64,000 nucleotides of DNA, taken from contig DIUJ01000045.1 of NCBI GenBank assembly GCA_002422315.1, forward strand, positions 9,740 through 73,739, written 5' to 3'. This document shows positions 15,608 to 24,563 of the stretch, piece by piece. Within the stretch, counting starts at the first letter, position 1. Every line of letters begins with the position of its first letter. The notes under the pieces are model-generated. The model had not been told where the DNA came from, ran no database searches, and was given only the letters and a program-made list of their open reading frames with translations. Made by a program: the position numbers and the translations under genes. The DNA is from Bacteroidetes bacterium UBA6161 (GTDB lineage Bacteria > Bacteroidota > Bacteroidia > NS11-12g > UBA955).

Positions 15608-16864
15608 TTATTTACTTCTAGCTAAGGCTTGTTTTTGGGAAGCGGACATGTTGTTAATCTTCCTATACTGATCCAATTTATTTGCTTTTACATACAATTT
15701 GAGTTTTTTGCCTGCATACAAAGTATTGTTATGCATATTGTTCCACCTTTTGATGTCGTTTATAGAGCAGTCAAAAAGTTTAGAGAGCAACCCAAGGTTG
15801 TCACCATTTTTTATGGTATAATAAATAAGTTTAGGTTCATTAGAACTGCTTGCGTTTTTAGGAGTTATACTTTGTTCCGGAGGGGCAAACAGACCTGTTT
15901 CAGCGATTACTACAGGCTCAGAAATATTGCTATCGTTAACAGTATTTGCCTCCGCTTGTTCTTCTTGTTGTTGTAGCATTTCTTCTCGCAGAGCCACAAA
16001 GTCTAATATTTTATTTGTAGGCAAATGGAAGCAATTGCAATTTTCAATTTTGGGAACTACACCTTCTATGAATTCAGCATTTATAAGTGTCATTGTAGTT
16101 CTTTTTATTTCTAATTTGTCTGCTATTAAGTCCAAGCTCATCAGCGAATTGCTGCAAATAGTGTCTGTTTGGGGGTAAAAGTATTTCTCAGGGCTTATTT
16201 TATGTTCGTTATGGAAATAGTATAGGTACAAAAGAGACATGAAGTTTTCAATACACTTCTGTTGTTTTGGGTCTAACACTTCGTGAATAGCAGGGTAATT
16301 TAAACTGTTTCCAGCTTTTCTTATGGCCATGTTTAAGTTTATAGGGCCTGCATAAAAAGCGGTAATGCTTAAATGCCAATTCTGGTAAATCTTTTCTAAA
16401 TCTTGCATGTATTTAGCAACCACTTGTGCAGATAAAAACATGTTTCTTCTTTGGTCTACAAAAGAATTGGTAATTAACTTATGCCTTTTAGCTACAGAAT
16501 AGGACAAAGGCCAAATTCCCGATGCGCCTGTTTCCGGATCTACGTAGTTTGGGTTCAATTGACTGTTGGCAACGGCAAGTATAGCAAGTTCTTTGGGCAA
16601 ACCTAAACTGTCGAAATATGGACCTAGATTTTTTACTGCGAAATCTATTTTACCTAATAATGATGCAGAACGGGAACTCTGTTTGGACAATTGGATAATT
16701 TCTGCCTTAATATTTGCATTGTAAAATACAGGCAAAGAGTTGCTTGCTGAAACTAGTTTTTTATAGTATGCATCCTTTACAAAAGAAGAGTCTACCTGGG
16801 CCTTGGTAAAGCATGGAGAAAGGATAATTATAAGTATAGCGAGTATTTTGTTCTTCGTTTGCAT
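15608..16864 (-). CDS. Lytic-transglycosylase-like LysM protein, general acid replaced
   Basis: 418 residues with a signal peptide (MQTKNKILAILIIILSPCFTKAQ). Residues ~85-210 follow the MltD-type transglycosylase fold: LPKELAILAVANSQLNP, GASGIWPLSYSVAKRHKL, WHLSITAFYAGPINLNMAIRKAG. In active enzymes the segment reads (V/L)xES; here position 100 is Asn (AVANSQLNP, codon 16565-16567) where the catalytic Glu is expected, and GLWQ is GIWP. A LysM domain (YYTIKNGDNLGLLSKLF, residues ~346-392) should bind peptidoglycan. The protein is therefore probably a non-catalytic cell-wall binder or sensor. It heads an operon with the SLC13 carrier and DUF1684. Confidence 0.85.
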   Translation of the reverse strand: MQTKNKILAILIIILSPCFTKAQVDSSFVKDAYYKKLVSASNSLPVFYNANIKAEIIQLSKQSSRSASLLGKIDFAVKNLGPYFDSLGLPKELAILAVANSQLNPNYVDPETGASGIWPLSYSVAKRHKLITNSFVDQRRNMFLSAQVVAKYMQDLEKIYQNWHLSITAFYAGPINLNMAIRKAGNSLNYPAIHEVLDPKQQKCIENFMSLLYLYYFHNEHKISPEKYFYPQTDTICSNSLMSLDLIADKLEIKRTTMTLINAEFIEGVVPKIENCNCFHLPTNKILDFVALREEMLQQQEEQAEANTVNDSNISEPVVIAETGLFAPPEQSITPKNASSSNEPKLIYYTIKNGDNLGLLSKLFDCSINDIKRWNNMHNNTLYAGKKLKLYVKANKLDQYRKINNMSASQKQALARSK

Positions 16865-17031
16865 ATCAATTCCACAAAAAAAGGTATTTTATTTTGCTTA
16901 ACACTTTTTTTATTGCTTTTATTTTAACTTTATTTTTATAATAGACCAAAATTAGACGTTCCCATCTATGTATTTTACTTCCATGTTGGATATATTCCAT
17001 TTTAATTGATTCGCAAATTCCTATTTTTTAG

Positions 17032-17039
17032 TAAGTTTG
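17032..17039 (+). promoter_or_regulatory. TAnnTTTG promoter box for the GlmU-like gene
   Basis: TAAGTTTG lies 22 bases before the ATG at 17062. A TTG at 17006-17008 sits at a permissible -33 spacing. Confidence 0.55.
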
Positions 17040-17061
17040 TTGCCTTTCTATTTTAGGCCAC

Positions 17062-18222
17062 ATGCAATTAAAACAATCAAATTATACTATTGCCTCCATT
17101 ACTCTCTTTGATGACGATGGATGGGAAGACCTTTTGCCACTTACCCTTTCTCGCTCTTGTGCAGACATACGATTTGGTATACTTACCATAAAAGAAAAAT
17201 GGGAAACAATTTGTAATGATAAAGTGTATGTACAAACCAAACCCTATTTACAAGATATATACGGTGAGTTTAAATCAGAATTGTTTGTAAATAGCAGATT
17301 GCTCCCCGAACCTAAGCTTTTGGAAGTAATTTCTAATCTAAAGGAAGGGGAAAGTGTGTATTGCGGAGAAACACTTTTGTTATGCTTTGGACAAAAAGAA
17401 CAAAGTAAAATAGAATGGGAAGGTGATTTGGATATACTAAATTACCCATGGGAGATTTTTTCTAAGAACCACCGTCAAATAGAAAATGATTTTCATAGGA
17501 TCTGCCACAATAGAACAAGCCAAAAATTATCTGAAACCAATACTGTAATTGGCAAACATCCCATCTTTGTGGAAGAAGGAGCCGTAGTAGAATGCAGTAT
17601 TTTTAATACCAACGAAGGCCCGATTTATATTGGTAAAAATGCCGAAGTGCAAGAAGGCTGTATGGTTAGAGGGCCTTTTAGCTTAGGCGAAAGTAGCCAC
17701 TTGAAAATGGGAGCAAAAATTTACACAGGTACCACCATTGGGCCTCATTGTAAGGTAGGTGGAGAAATAAACAACAGCGTAATTTTTGGCTACAGCAACA
17801 AAGCACACGATGGCTTTTTGGGAAACTCTGTGATAGGAGAGTGGTGCAACCTTGGTGCCGATACAAACAATTCAAATTTGAAAAACAATTATGAAGAAGT
17901 AAAGGTTTGGAGTTATAAACACAAGAAATTTGTTAAAACAGGACTACAGTTTTGTGGGTTAATTATGGGTGACCATAGTAAGTCTGGGATAAATACTATG
18001 TTTAATACAGGAACTGTAGTTGGTTTCTCTTGTAATATATTCGGGTCGGGTTTTCCACGCAATTACATCCCTTCTTTTACTTGGGGAGGTGCCGCTTCCA
18101 TGGAAGAATATACCCTTCCCAAAGCAATTCAAACCGCTGAAAAAGTATTTGAAAGAAGAAGCAAGGCCTTCGATAGCGTACAAAATAAATTGTTCACGGA
18201 AATCCATTCAAATAAAAATTAA
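17062..18222 (+). CDS. GlmU-like sugar nucleotidyltransferase
   Basis: 386 residues. The N-terminal ~150 residues resemble the putative sugar-nucleotidyltransferase domain found in Bacteroidota GlmU-like proteins (ITLFDDDGWEDLLPLTLSRSCADIRFGILT). This start replaces the canonical GxGTRM loop, so transferase activity is unproven. Residues ~165-340 form a left-handed beta-helix of hexapeptide repeats (PIYIGKNAEVQEGCMVRGPFSLGE, IGPHCKVGGEINNSVIFGY, STG-like MFNTGTVVG), typical of acyl- or nucleotidyltransferases. It is 15 bases upstream of tpiA and probably cotranscribed. Confidence 0.8.
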   Translation: MQLKQSNYTIASITLFDDDGWEDLLPLTLSRSCADIRFGILTIKEKWETICNDKVYVQTKPYLQDIYGEFKSELFVNSRLLPEPKLLEVISNLKEGESVYCGETLLLCFGQKEQSKIEWEGDLDILNYPWEIFSKNHRQIENDFHRICHNRTSQKLSETNTVIGKHPIFVEEGAVVECSIFNTNEGPIYIGKNAEVQEGCMVRGPFSLGESSHLKMGAKIYTGTTIGPHCKVGGEINNSVIFGYSNKAHDGFLGNSVIGEWCNLGADTNNSNLKNNYEEVKVWSYKHKKFVKTGLQFCGLIMGDHSKSGINTMFNTGTVVGFSCNIFGSGFPRNYIPSFTWGGAASMEEYTLPKAIQTAEKVFERRSKAFDSVQNKLFTEIHSNKN

Positions 18223-18237
18223 ACTATTACCAAAAAA

Positions 18238-19002
18238 ATGAGAAGAAAAATTGTAGCAGGAAATTGGAAAATGAATACAACCCTAAATGAAGGGTTAGGT
18301 TTAGCAACAGAAATAAAAGGGATGCATGCAGACGAAGTAAGAAACAATGCAGAGGTAATACTCTTTCCCCCTTTTGTAAGTATATATGCAATAAGCAAAA
18401 ATCTAGAAGGATTTAGTATAAGTGTAGGGGCGCAAAATATGAGCCAATTTGCAAAAGGTGCGTACACGGGCGAAATTTCCGCAGCTATGTTGCAAAGTAT
18501 TGGTTGTGAATATGTAATCGTAGGTCATTCTGAAAGAAGACAATACTTCGGCGAAACCAATGCCGTATTAAATGAAAAAGTAAAAGCAGCAATAGAAGCA
18601 GGATTAGTTCCATTGTACTGCGTAGGCGAAACTTTGGAGCAAAGAGAAAATGGAAGCCTTTGGGAAGTATTGAAAGCACAAACATTGGAAGGATTAGAAG
18701 GGGTTTCGAATGCTATGGATGTGCAAAAAATTGTACTGGCTTATGAACCTGTATGGGCTATAGGAACAGGCAAAACAGCAAGTACCGCTCAAGCACAAGA
18801 AGTTCATGCTTTTCTTCGAAAAATTATTGCAGATAAGTTGGGAGATTCTTTTGCAAATCAAATTAGGATACTATATGGTGGCAGCGTAAAACCAGACAAT
18901 GCTACAGAACTTTTTGCCTCCGAAGATATAGATGGAGGATTGATAGGTGGCGCAGCACTTGCCTCTAGAGATTTTTGTGAGATTATAAAAGCTGCAAAAT
19001 AA
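18238..19002 (+). CDS. tpiA: Triosephosphate isomerase
   Basis: 254 residues, the usual length. It interconverts dihydroxyacetone phosphate and glyceraldehyde 3-phosphate in glycolysis. All catalytic motifs are present: Lys in GNWKMN (residues 8-13), His in IVGHSERRQYFGE, Glu in AYEPVWAIGTGKTAS, and the phosphate-binding LYGGSVKPDN and GGLIGGAAL loops. The 15-base gap to the upstream GlmU-like gene suggests one transcript. Confidence 0.98.
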   Translation: MRRKIVAGNWKMNTTLNEGLGLATEIKGMHADEVRNNAEVILFPPFVSIYAISKNLEGFSISVGAQNMSQFAKGAYTGEISAAMLQSIGCEYVIVGHSERRQYFGETNAVLNEKVKAAIEAGLVPLYCVGETLEQRENGSLWEVLKAQTLEGLEGVSNAMDVQKIVLAYEPVWAIGTGKTASTAQAQEVHAFLRKIIADKLGDSFANQIRILYGGSVKPDNATELFASEDIDGGLIGGAALASRDFCEIIKAAK

Positions 19003-19074
19003 TTTTCGGAACACTTTTTGACCATTGTTCTAGAATACATTCTTAAATATTTCGTTATGTTTTTATCCCAAACT

Positions 19075-22000
19075 ATGCAAACTACTATGAGGTCTTTCTT
19101 TTTATTGTTGTTGTTTCTCCTTTTGGGGAATATAAATATCTCTGCTCAAATCAAAAGCTATTCGCAAGATCCAGAGATTTTTGTGAAAGAATTTCAGCAG
19201 TATGTAGCTACACAAAAAGACCCTAACTTAGACAAATTGGTAGTGCAATTCAGAGAGTATTGGGACCAAGGCAAGCTAAGCAACGCGGAGAAATTAAACA
19301 TTAGGAATATTTGCGAAAGTATGTTGTTTAAGAAACTTAGCATAGACCCTCACTATGAGTGGTTTTTATCCAGCTTAAATTATTTTTTCTCTAACAATCT
19401 GAACAAAGAAATACTAGACCAGTGGAGCAAAATAGGGTTTAAACTAATGGAGAAAAATGTAAAAGAATATGCTGCCTTTCTACAAACAGCAAAATTGCTT
19501 TTTTCTGAAAATATTTTATACCAGTCTGAAGCCATGACCTGGCGCGCAGACAACAACCTTTTTGAATTGGTGTTTGACGGCAGATTGGCTATTAAATTTA
19601 AAGCACTAACCCTTACCGGAAGTGCATTTCTAGACAAGACTATTATTTATGAAACCTCAGGAGTGTTTTATCCAGATAAAGCCCAGTGGATTGGAACAAA
19701 AGGCAAGGTTAATTGGGAAAGGGTAGAACTTTCCGAAGAAGAAGTAGTTTGCTTGCTTAGTAAGTACAATATTAATTTTAGCTCTAGTGAATTTGTAGCG
19801 GATACTGTTTTTTTAAGATATCCCAAATATTTTAAGGGCGATGTAATGGGCAGGCTAAGAGAAAAAGTTTCTTTCGTTACCAATACAGAATTGCTAAAAA
19901 ATGCCTCTTTCCCTGCTTTTACTAGCTATAGGAGCGATGTGAAAATAGATGGGATAGTGGGGGCAAATGCTACTTATAGCGGTGGCTTTAGTTTGGATGG
20001 AAGAATTATAAATGGTTCTAATTTGAACAAAGAACCAGTAACTATTACCCTGTTACATAATAAAAAACCAATCATTGAACTTAAATCTGAGTCTTTCAAA
20101 ATAGATAATGGGGTTGCAGGTAGCTTAAAATGCGCTATCACAATATTTATTGACTCTGTAAAGAACATATACCACCCTAGTGTAATTGTTAGATACGATA
20201 TAGTGAAAGGCGAATTAACCGCAACTAAAGGGGAAGAAGGCCTTATGTTAATGCCTTTTCAGGATGATTACCATGAAGTAGAAATAGATGTGGATAGGAT
20301 AAAATGGAAACAATCCACTCCATATATAGAGTTTGATATGATTTCTCCTGATAAAGCAGCAAAAATAGATTCTAGAGATTTTTATAGAGAATATACCTAC
20401 GAAAAAATGCAAGGCATGCTCTCTTTTAACCCCATTTATAGAATGAGGGATTATGCAATGAAAACACGCCAAAATAAATTTAGTATTCACGACTATGCTG
20501 CGTTTTATAAAACAGAAAAAAAATACCTGAACGAACAAATAATAAACCTAGCAGACCAAGCTTTTGTATACTACAACACCAAAACAGATACCATAGAAAT
20601 AAGGCCCAAGTTGTTTAACTATGTAAACAACCACATGAAAGTACGCGACTACGATGTAATCCAAATGACCTCTGTAATAGAAGCACTGCCCAATATAACC
20701 ATGAGTTTAAATAACATGAATCTGCAAGTGGAAGGGGTAAGGAATTTTACCATAAGCGATAGTCAGAATTGTATGGCTGTGCCTCACGAGCAAAAAATTG
20801 TAATTAAGAAAAACAGAGACATGCGATTTGGAGGGATGGTACGCGCTGGTAAAGTGGATTTTTATTCCAAAGATTTTAACATGGAATATGCTCCTTTTAT
20901 GGTTCGAGACACTTATTTCGACTCCATGGTTTTGTATTATCCCGACGAAATGACGGGGTCTATGAGGAAGATACAATCCGTACTAACAGATCTTTTTGGG
21001 ACTTTGGAATTTGATTATCCTAAAAACAAATCTGGGCTAAAGAAGAAAGAATACCCGGATTATCCTATTTTCACCTCTCACAAAGGGTCTAAAGTGCATT
21101 ATGAATATGCACAAACCCATAATTTTATTTACAAAAAAGAGTCGTTTTATTTTGAAGTGGATCCCTTTAGGATTACCAATTTAAATAACTTTACAGCTGC
21201 AGACCTCACCCTAAAAGGCACTTTTATCTCAGACGATATTTTCCCAAATTTCAAACACGAAATTTCTATTCAACCAGATTTTTCTTTAGGATTTGTGACT
21301 ACTGTAGACAAACCCATGTATAAAGGAAAAGGTCAAGGGCAAATGACCCTTTCGCTTAGCAACAAAGGGTTGTATGGAAATGGAAACATTAATTATTTGG
21401 GTTCTGTGACCAAAAGCGATGGCTTTCTTATGTTTCCTCGCGAAACTATTTCCAATGCAGAAAGCTTTGACTTGGCAGAAACTACCAAATATCCTTTAGT
21501 GAAAGGAAAAGATGTAAAAAACAGATGGCTGCCTTATTCTGACCAAATGCTTGTAACCAATCAAGAAAGCAAGTTTGAAATGTTTAAAATGCAATATGCA
21601 TTTGATGGTACCTTAGAACTTTCGCCAAAAGCACTTTCTGGCAATGGCCAATTGGAGTGGAACGAAGCAGAGTTCTATTCTAAAAATATGGTGTATGGTC
21701 GAAATAGAGTAGATGCAGATACCTCTGGAATTAGAATATTTTCTTTAAATCCTGAAGTGTTTGCTTTCCAAACAGACAACGTACAATCCAAAATTGACTT
21801 TGATAAGAGGGAAGGCAAGTTTACTGCCAATAGCATAGAAAGTTTAACCTATTTGCCCCAAAATAAATACGCCACCCTACTTAGCGACGTGACCTGGAAA
21901 ATGGACCCTAAGAAAATGGAATTGAGACCAAATCCCAAATTCCCAAGCGTAAAACCATACTTTTTGTCGGTTCACAAAGACCAAGATTCTCTTAAGTTCG

Positions 22001-23556
22001 AGAGTTTGTATGCCGATTTTGATATGAAAGAGTCTGTTATAAAAATCCAAAAAATTCCGTTTATAGATGTTGCAGATTCTAGGATATTTCCAAATAAAGG
22101 CTTGGCTACCGTAAGGATTAATGCAGATATGGATAGATTGGATAGTTCCAAGATTGAGGCCAATAGAACAGACAAGTTTCATAGCATAGTGAATTGTAAA
22201 ACCAAAGTGTATGGGAAAAATAATATTAGGGCCTCTGGCGAATACACCTATATAACTAAAATGCAAGAAAAGTATACCATTCAAATGGACTCTATAAAAA
22301 TTAATAGAGAATTGAATTTGGAAGGTGTAGGATATATTCCCGATACCCAAGCCTTTTATTTAGACAAACATATAGCCTATAAGGGTTGGACAAAAATAAG
22401 AAGTATAGAAAAGCCAATAGATTATTTTGGCTTTGTGAAGCCAGACCACAACCTAGATTTTATAGCTGGCCAATGGCTTAGATTAAAAGGCCCAATGGAT
22501 GCTCAGAATGTAGTGATTGATGTAAAAGACCCCCGAAATGTAGACAATAGAAAGCTAATGACCGGGCTCTTTGTAGCCACAGATAGCGCCCGAATATACC
22601 CTCTGCTTTTTGGTATGAAAAGAAATTATGCAGAAGCGGAGATTACACTAGATTCTGGTGTGCTCTTTTATGACCATGCAAAAAACAGTATAGTAGTAGG
22701 GGAGCCGAAAAAATTATTTGAAAAAGAAGAAAAAGGCAATGTGTTTAGTATAAATACGAAAACCAATACGCTTAAAACAGAAGGAGCATACAGCCTTGGC
22801 TTAAATGTAAAAGATGGGTTTAAAGCAGGTTTTGGAGGAGAAAGTACATGGAAGCCAGGAGACACTACTTTTAGTTTTGATTGGTCTTTTTACATGGATT
22901 ATTCTTTGCCTAAAGAGGCGGTAGCTAGACTTGTAGAGCTTGCAAAAAGCGAGGATTACGGTAAACAGGCTTCTGTACAAACAAGCGCTTTCGCAAAAAA
23001 TGCAACGGAATTTTACCCTAGCTTGACCGATGCAAAAGCTACCATCGATAGAATTAAAAACAATGGGGCAATATCTCCTGAAAATACTGTTGCTACTACC
23101 GGATTTTTTCAGAAAATAGGAGAGGCCACAGACAAAGTACAAGAAGTATTTGACCCGAATTTATATATCAAAGATGTGATGAAGCGTGCACCAGAAAAAG
23201 CGCAGTTAGTGGTGGCTAAATCTACTTGGACCTTTGATAACCGTACCTCTAGTTTTATTAGTAGAGGAGAAATGGATTTTGCTTCCTTAAACGGTGTGAA
23301 CGTGAACAAGAAATATAATGCTATGATAGTGGTGGATAAAAAAAGGTCGGGTGACGATATCCATATTTATATAGAACTTTCTAGCAGTCAGTATTTCTAC
23401 TTTAATTACGTTAGAGGGGTAATGTACGCTATCTCTACCGACAATAAGTTTAATCAAGCCATCTTAGATAAAGGAGAAAAAATATCCAATGATGAATATA
23501 GTTTAAGACTAGGCACTCTCCGTTCTGTCGATAGATTCATAAGAAGATTTGATTAA
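19075..23556 (+). CDS. Very large exported protein of unknown function
   Basis: About 1,490 residues. The start is uncertain: ATG codons at 19057, 19075 and 19087 all precede the signal peptide (MRSFFLLLLFLLLGNINISAQ). The first ~160 mature residues look helical. The rest is dominated by short beta-strand-like stretches and repeated phrases such as FKHEISIQPDFSLGF, GKGQGQMTLSLSNKGLYGNGNINYLGS and TLELSPKALSGNGQLEWNEAEF, which recall filament-like beta-helices of translocation/assembly proteins. That likeness is only an impression and no named family was recognised. Cysteines are very few. It follows tpiA by ~70-85 bases and precedes plsY, which has its own promoter. Confidence 0.75.
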   Translation: MQTTMRSFFLLLLFLLLGNINISAQIKSYSQDPEIFVKEFQQYVATQKDPNLDKLVVQFREYWDQGKLSNAEKLNIRNICESMLFKKLSIDPHYEWFLSSLNYFFSNNLNKEILDQWSKIGFKLMEKNVKEYAAFLQTAKLLFSENILYQSEAMTWRADNNLFELVFDGRLAIKFKALTLTGSAFLDKTIIYETSGVFYPDKAQWIGTKGKVNWERVELSEEEVVCLLSKYNINFSSSEFVADTVFLRYPKYFKGDVMGRLREKVSFVTNTELLKNASFPAFTSYRSDVKIDGIVGANATYSGGFSLDGRIINGSNLNKEPVTITLLHNKKPIIELKSESFKIDNGVAGSLKCAITIFIDSVKNIYHPSVIVRYDIVKGELTATKGEEGLMLMPFQDDYHEVEIDVDRIKWKQSTPYIEFDMISPDKAAKIDSRDFYREYTYEKMQGMLSFNPIYRMRDYAMKTRQNKFSIHDYAAFYKTEKKYLNEQIINLADQAFVYYNTKTDTIEIRPKLFNYVNNHMKVRDYDVIQMTSVIEALPNITMSLNNMNLQVEGVRNFTISDSQNCMAVPHEQKIVIKKNRDMRFGGMVRAGKVDFYSKDFNMEYAPFMVRDTYFDSMVLYYPDEMTGSMRKIQSVLTDLFGTLEFDYPKNKSGLKKKEYPDYPIFTSHKGSKVHYEYAQTHNFIYKKESFYFEVDPFRITNLNNFTAADLTLKGTFISDDIFPNFKHEISIQPDFSLGFVTTVDKPMYKGKGQGQMTLSLSNKGLYGNGNINYLGSVTKSDGFLMFPRETISNAESFDLAETTKYPLVKGKDVKNRWLPYSDQMLVTNQESKFEMFKMQYAFDGTLELSPKALSGNGQLEWNEAEFYSKNMVYGRNRVDADTSGIRIFSLNPEVFAFQTDNVQSKIDFDKREGKFTANSIESLTYLPQNKYATLLSDVTWKMDPKKMELRPNPKFPSVKPYFLSVHKDQDSLKFESLYADFDMKESVIKIQKIPFIDVADSRIFPNKGLATVRINADMDRLDSSKIEANRTDKFHSIVNCKTKVYGKNNIRASGEYTYITKMQEKYTIQMDSIKINRELNLEGVGYIPDTQAFYLDKHIAYKGWTKIRSIEKPIDYFGFVKPDHNLDFIAGQWLRLKGPMDAQNVVIDVKDPRNVDNRKLMTGLFVATDSARIYPLLFGMKRNYAEAEITLDSGVLFYDHAKNSIVVGEPKKLFEKEEKGNVFSINTKTNTLKTEGAYSLGLNVKDGFKAGFGGESTWKPGDTTFSFDWSFYMDYSLPKEAVARLVELAKSEDYGKQASVQTSAFAKNATEFYPSLTDAKATIDRIKNNGAISPENTVATTGFFQKIGEATDKVQEVFDPNLYIKDVMKRAPEKAQLVVAKSTWTFDNRTSSFISRGEMDFASLNGVNVNKKYNAMIVVDKKRSGDDIHIYIELSSSQYFYFNYVRGVMYAISTDNKFNQAILDKGEKISNDEYSLRLGTLRSVDRFIRRFD

Positions 23557-23571
23557 TTAGATTTTAGATTG

Positions 23572-23579
23572 TATTTTTG
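23572..23579 (+). promoter_or_regulatory. TAnnTTTG promoter box for plsY
   Basis: TATTTTTG lies 27 bases before the TTG start codon at 23607. Confidence 0.5.
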
Positions 23580-23606
23580 CGTTTACGTTAAATTAAAAAA
23601 AGTACT

Positions 23607-24257
23607 TTGGTAGAAACATTATATATAGTTGGTTTGTCCGCTTTGTCTTATTTGTTAGGGTCTATTCCTAGCAGTGTTTGGCTTGGTATGTCGTTGTATG
23701 GCAAAGATGTAAGAGACTATGGTAGCGGAAATGCAGGAGCTACAAATACCTTTAGAGTATTGGGTAAAAAGGTAGGAACCGCAGTTTTGCTTATGGATGT
23801 AGCTAAGGGTTTTACCGCTGCATGTTTGGTGTGGCTATTACCTTTTGTAGAAGTAAATTCTATCCAATTTGTAAACCTTCAACTCCTATTTGGTCTATTG
23901 TCTGTGATAGGACATATTTTTCCAGTTTTTGCAAATTTTAAAGGCGGCAAGGGTATTGCTACTTTGCTAGGTATGGTGATTGCGATTCATTATGTCTCCG
24001 CTTTAGTTTGTATTGGCTTGTTCTTGTTTATTCTACTTCTTACCAAATATGTGTCGTTAAGTTCTATTGTAGCTACAGTATCTTTTCCCTTACTTATTGT
24101 TTTTATTTTTAAGTCCAACGAGCCTTTGTTTGTTGCATTTGGTGTATCCGCAGCCATTATGGTTGTTCTTACCCATCAGAAGAATATAAAAAGATTGGTG
24201 GCCGGAGAAGAAAACAAAGCCAATATAAAGCTTATTCGCAAAAAACAAGGACAGTAG
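23607..24257 (+). CDS. plsY: Acyl-phosphate:glycerol-3-phosphate acyltransferase
   Basis: 216 residues with five to six membrane segments. PlsY makes lysophosphatidic acid from acyl phosphate and glycerol 3-phosphate, the first step of phospholipid synthesis. The three family motifs are clear: GSIPSSVWLG, YGSGNAGATNTFRVLGKKVG and GHIFPVFANFKGGKGIATLLG. The start is TTG: no ATG or GTG lies in frame upstream, and the next internal Met (residue 28) would delete the first membrane helix and motif. Confidence 0.96.
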   Translation: MVETLYIVGLSALSYLLGSIPSSVWLGMSLYGKDVRDYGSGNAGATNTFRVLGKKVGTAVLLMDVAKGFTAACLVWLLPFVEVNSIQFVNLQLLFGLLSVIGHIFPVFANFKGGKGIATLLGMVIAIHYVSALVCIGLFLFILLLTKYVSLSSIVATVSFPLLIVFIFKSNEPLFVAFGVSAAIMVVLTHQKNIKRLVAGEENKANIKLIRKKQGQ

Positions 24258-24319
24258 TGCTTCTACAAAAAGCTTTCTAACTCCGTCAATAAACTTGTTT
24301 TAAATAGTATTTAAAATAC

Positions 24320-24327
24320 TACCTTTG
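24320..24327 (+). promoter_or_regulatory. TAnnTTTG promoter for tatA-gatA-GSCFA
   Basis: TACCTTTG with a TTG at 24295-24297 (22-base spacing) lies 19 bases before the tatA ATG at 24347. Confidence 0.6.
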
Positions 24328-24346
24328 CAACTCAAATTAAACTTAT

Positions 24347-24556
24347 ATGGGACTATTATTTATTGGTTCAATCGGACCTACTGAATGGATTCTTATTTTA
24401 TTGGCAATTTTATTGTTGTTTGGAGGTAAAAAAATTCCTGAGTTAATGCGTGGTGTTGGCCAAGGCATTCGTGAATTTAACAATGCGAAAAACAATGTGA
24501 AAAAAGAAATTGAAGATGGGATGAAAGAAAATCCTGACAAGAAAGAAAACGCCTAA
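24347..24556 (+). CDS. tatA: Sec-independent translocase subunit TatA/E
   Basis: 69 residues. A single N-terminal membrane helix (IGPTEWILILLAILLLFGGKKIPELMRGVGQGIREF) leads into the typical amphipathic helix with the FGGKKIPEL hinge, then a charged tail. TatA forms the conduit for folded proteins with twin-arginine signals, such as the dismutase at 10182. It is 7 bases upstream of gatA and likely cotranscribed. Confidence 0.96.
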   Translation: MGLLFIGSIGPTEWILILLAILLLFGGKKIPELMRGVGQGIREFNNAKNNVKKEIEDGMKENPDKKENA

Positions 24557-24563
24557 GAATTAC

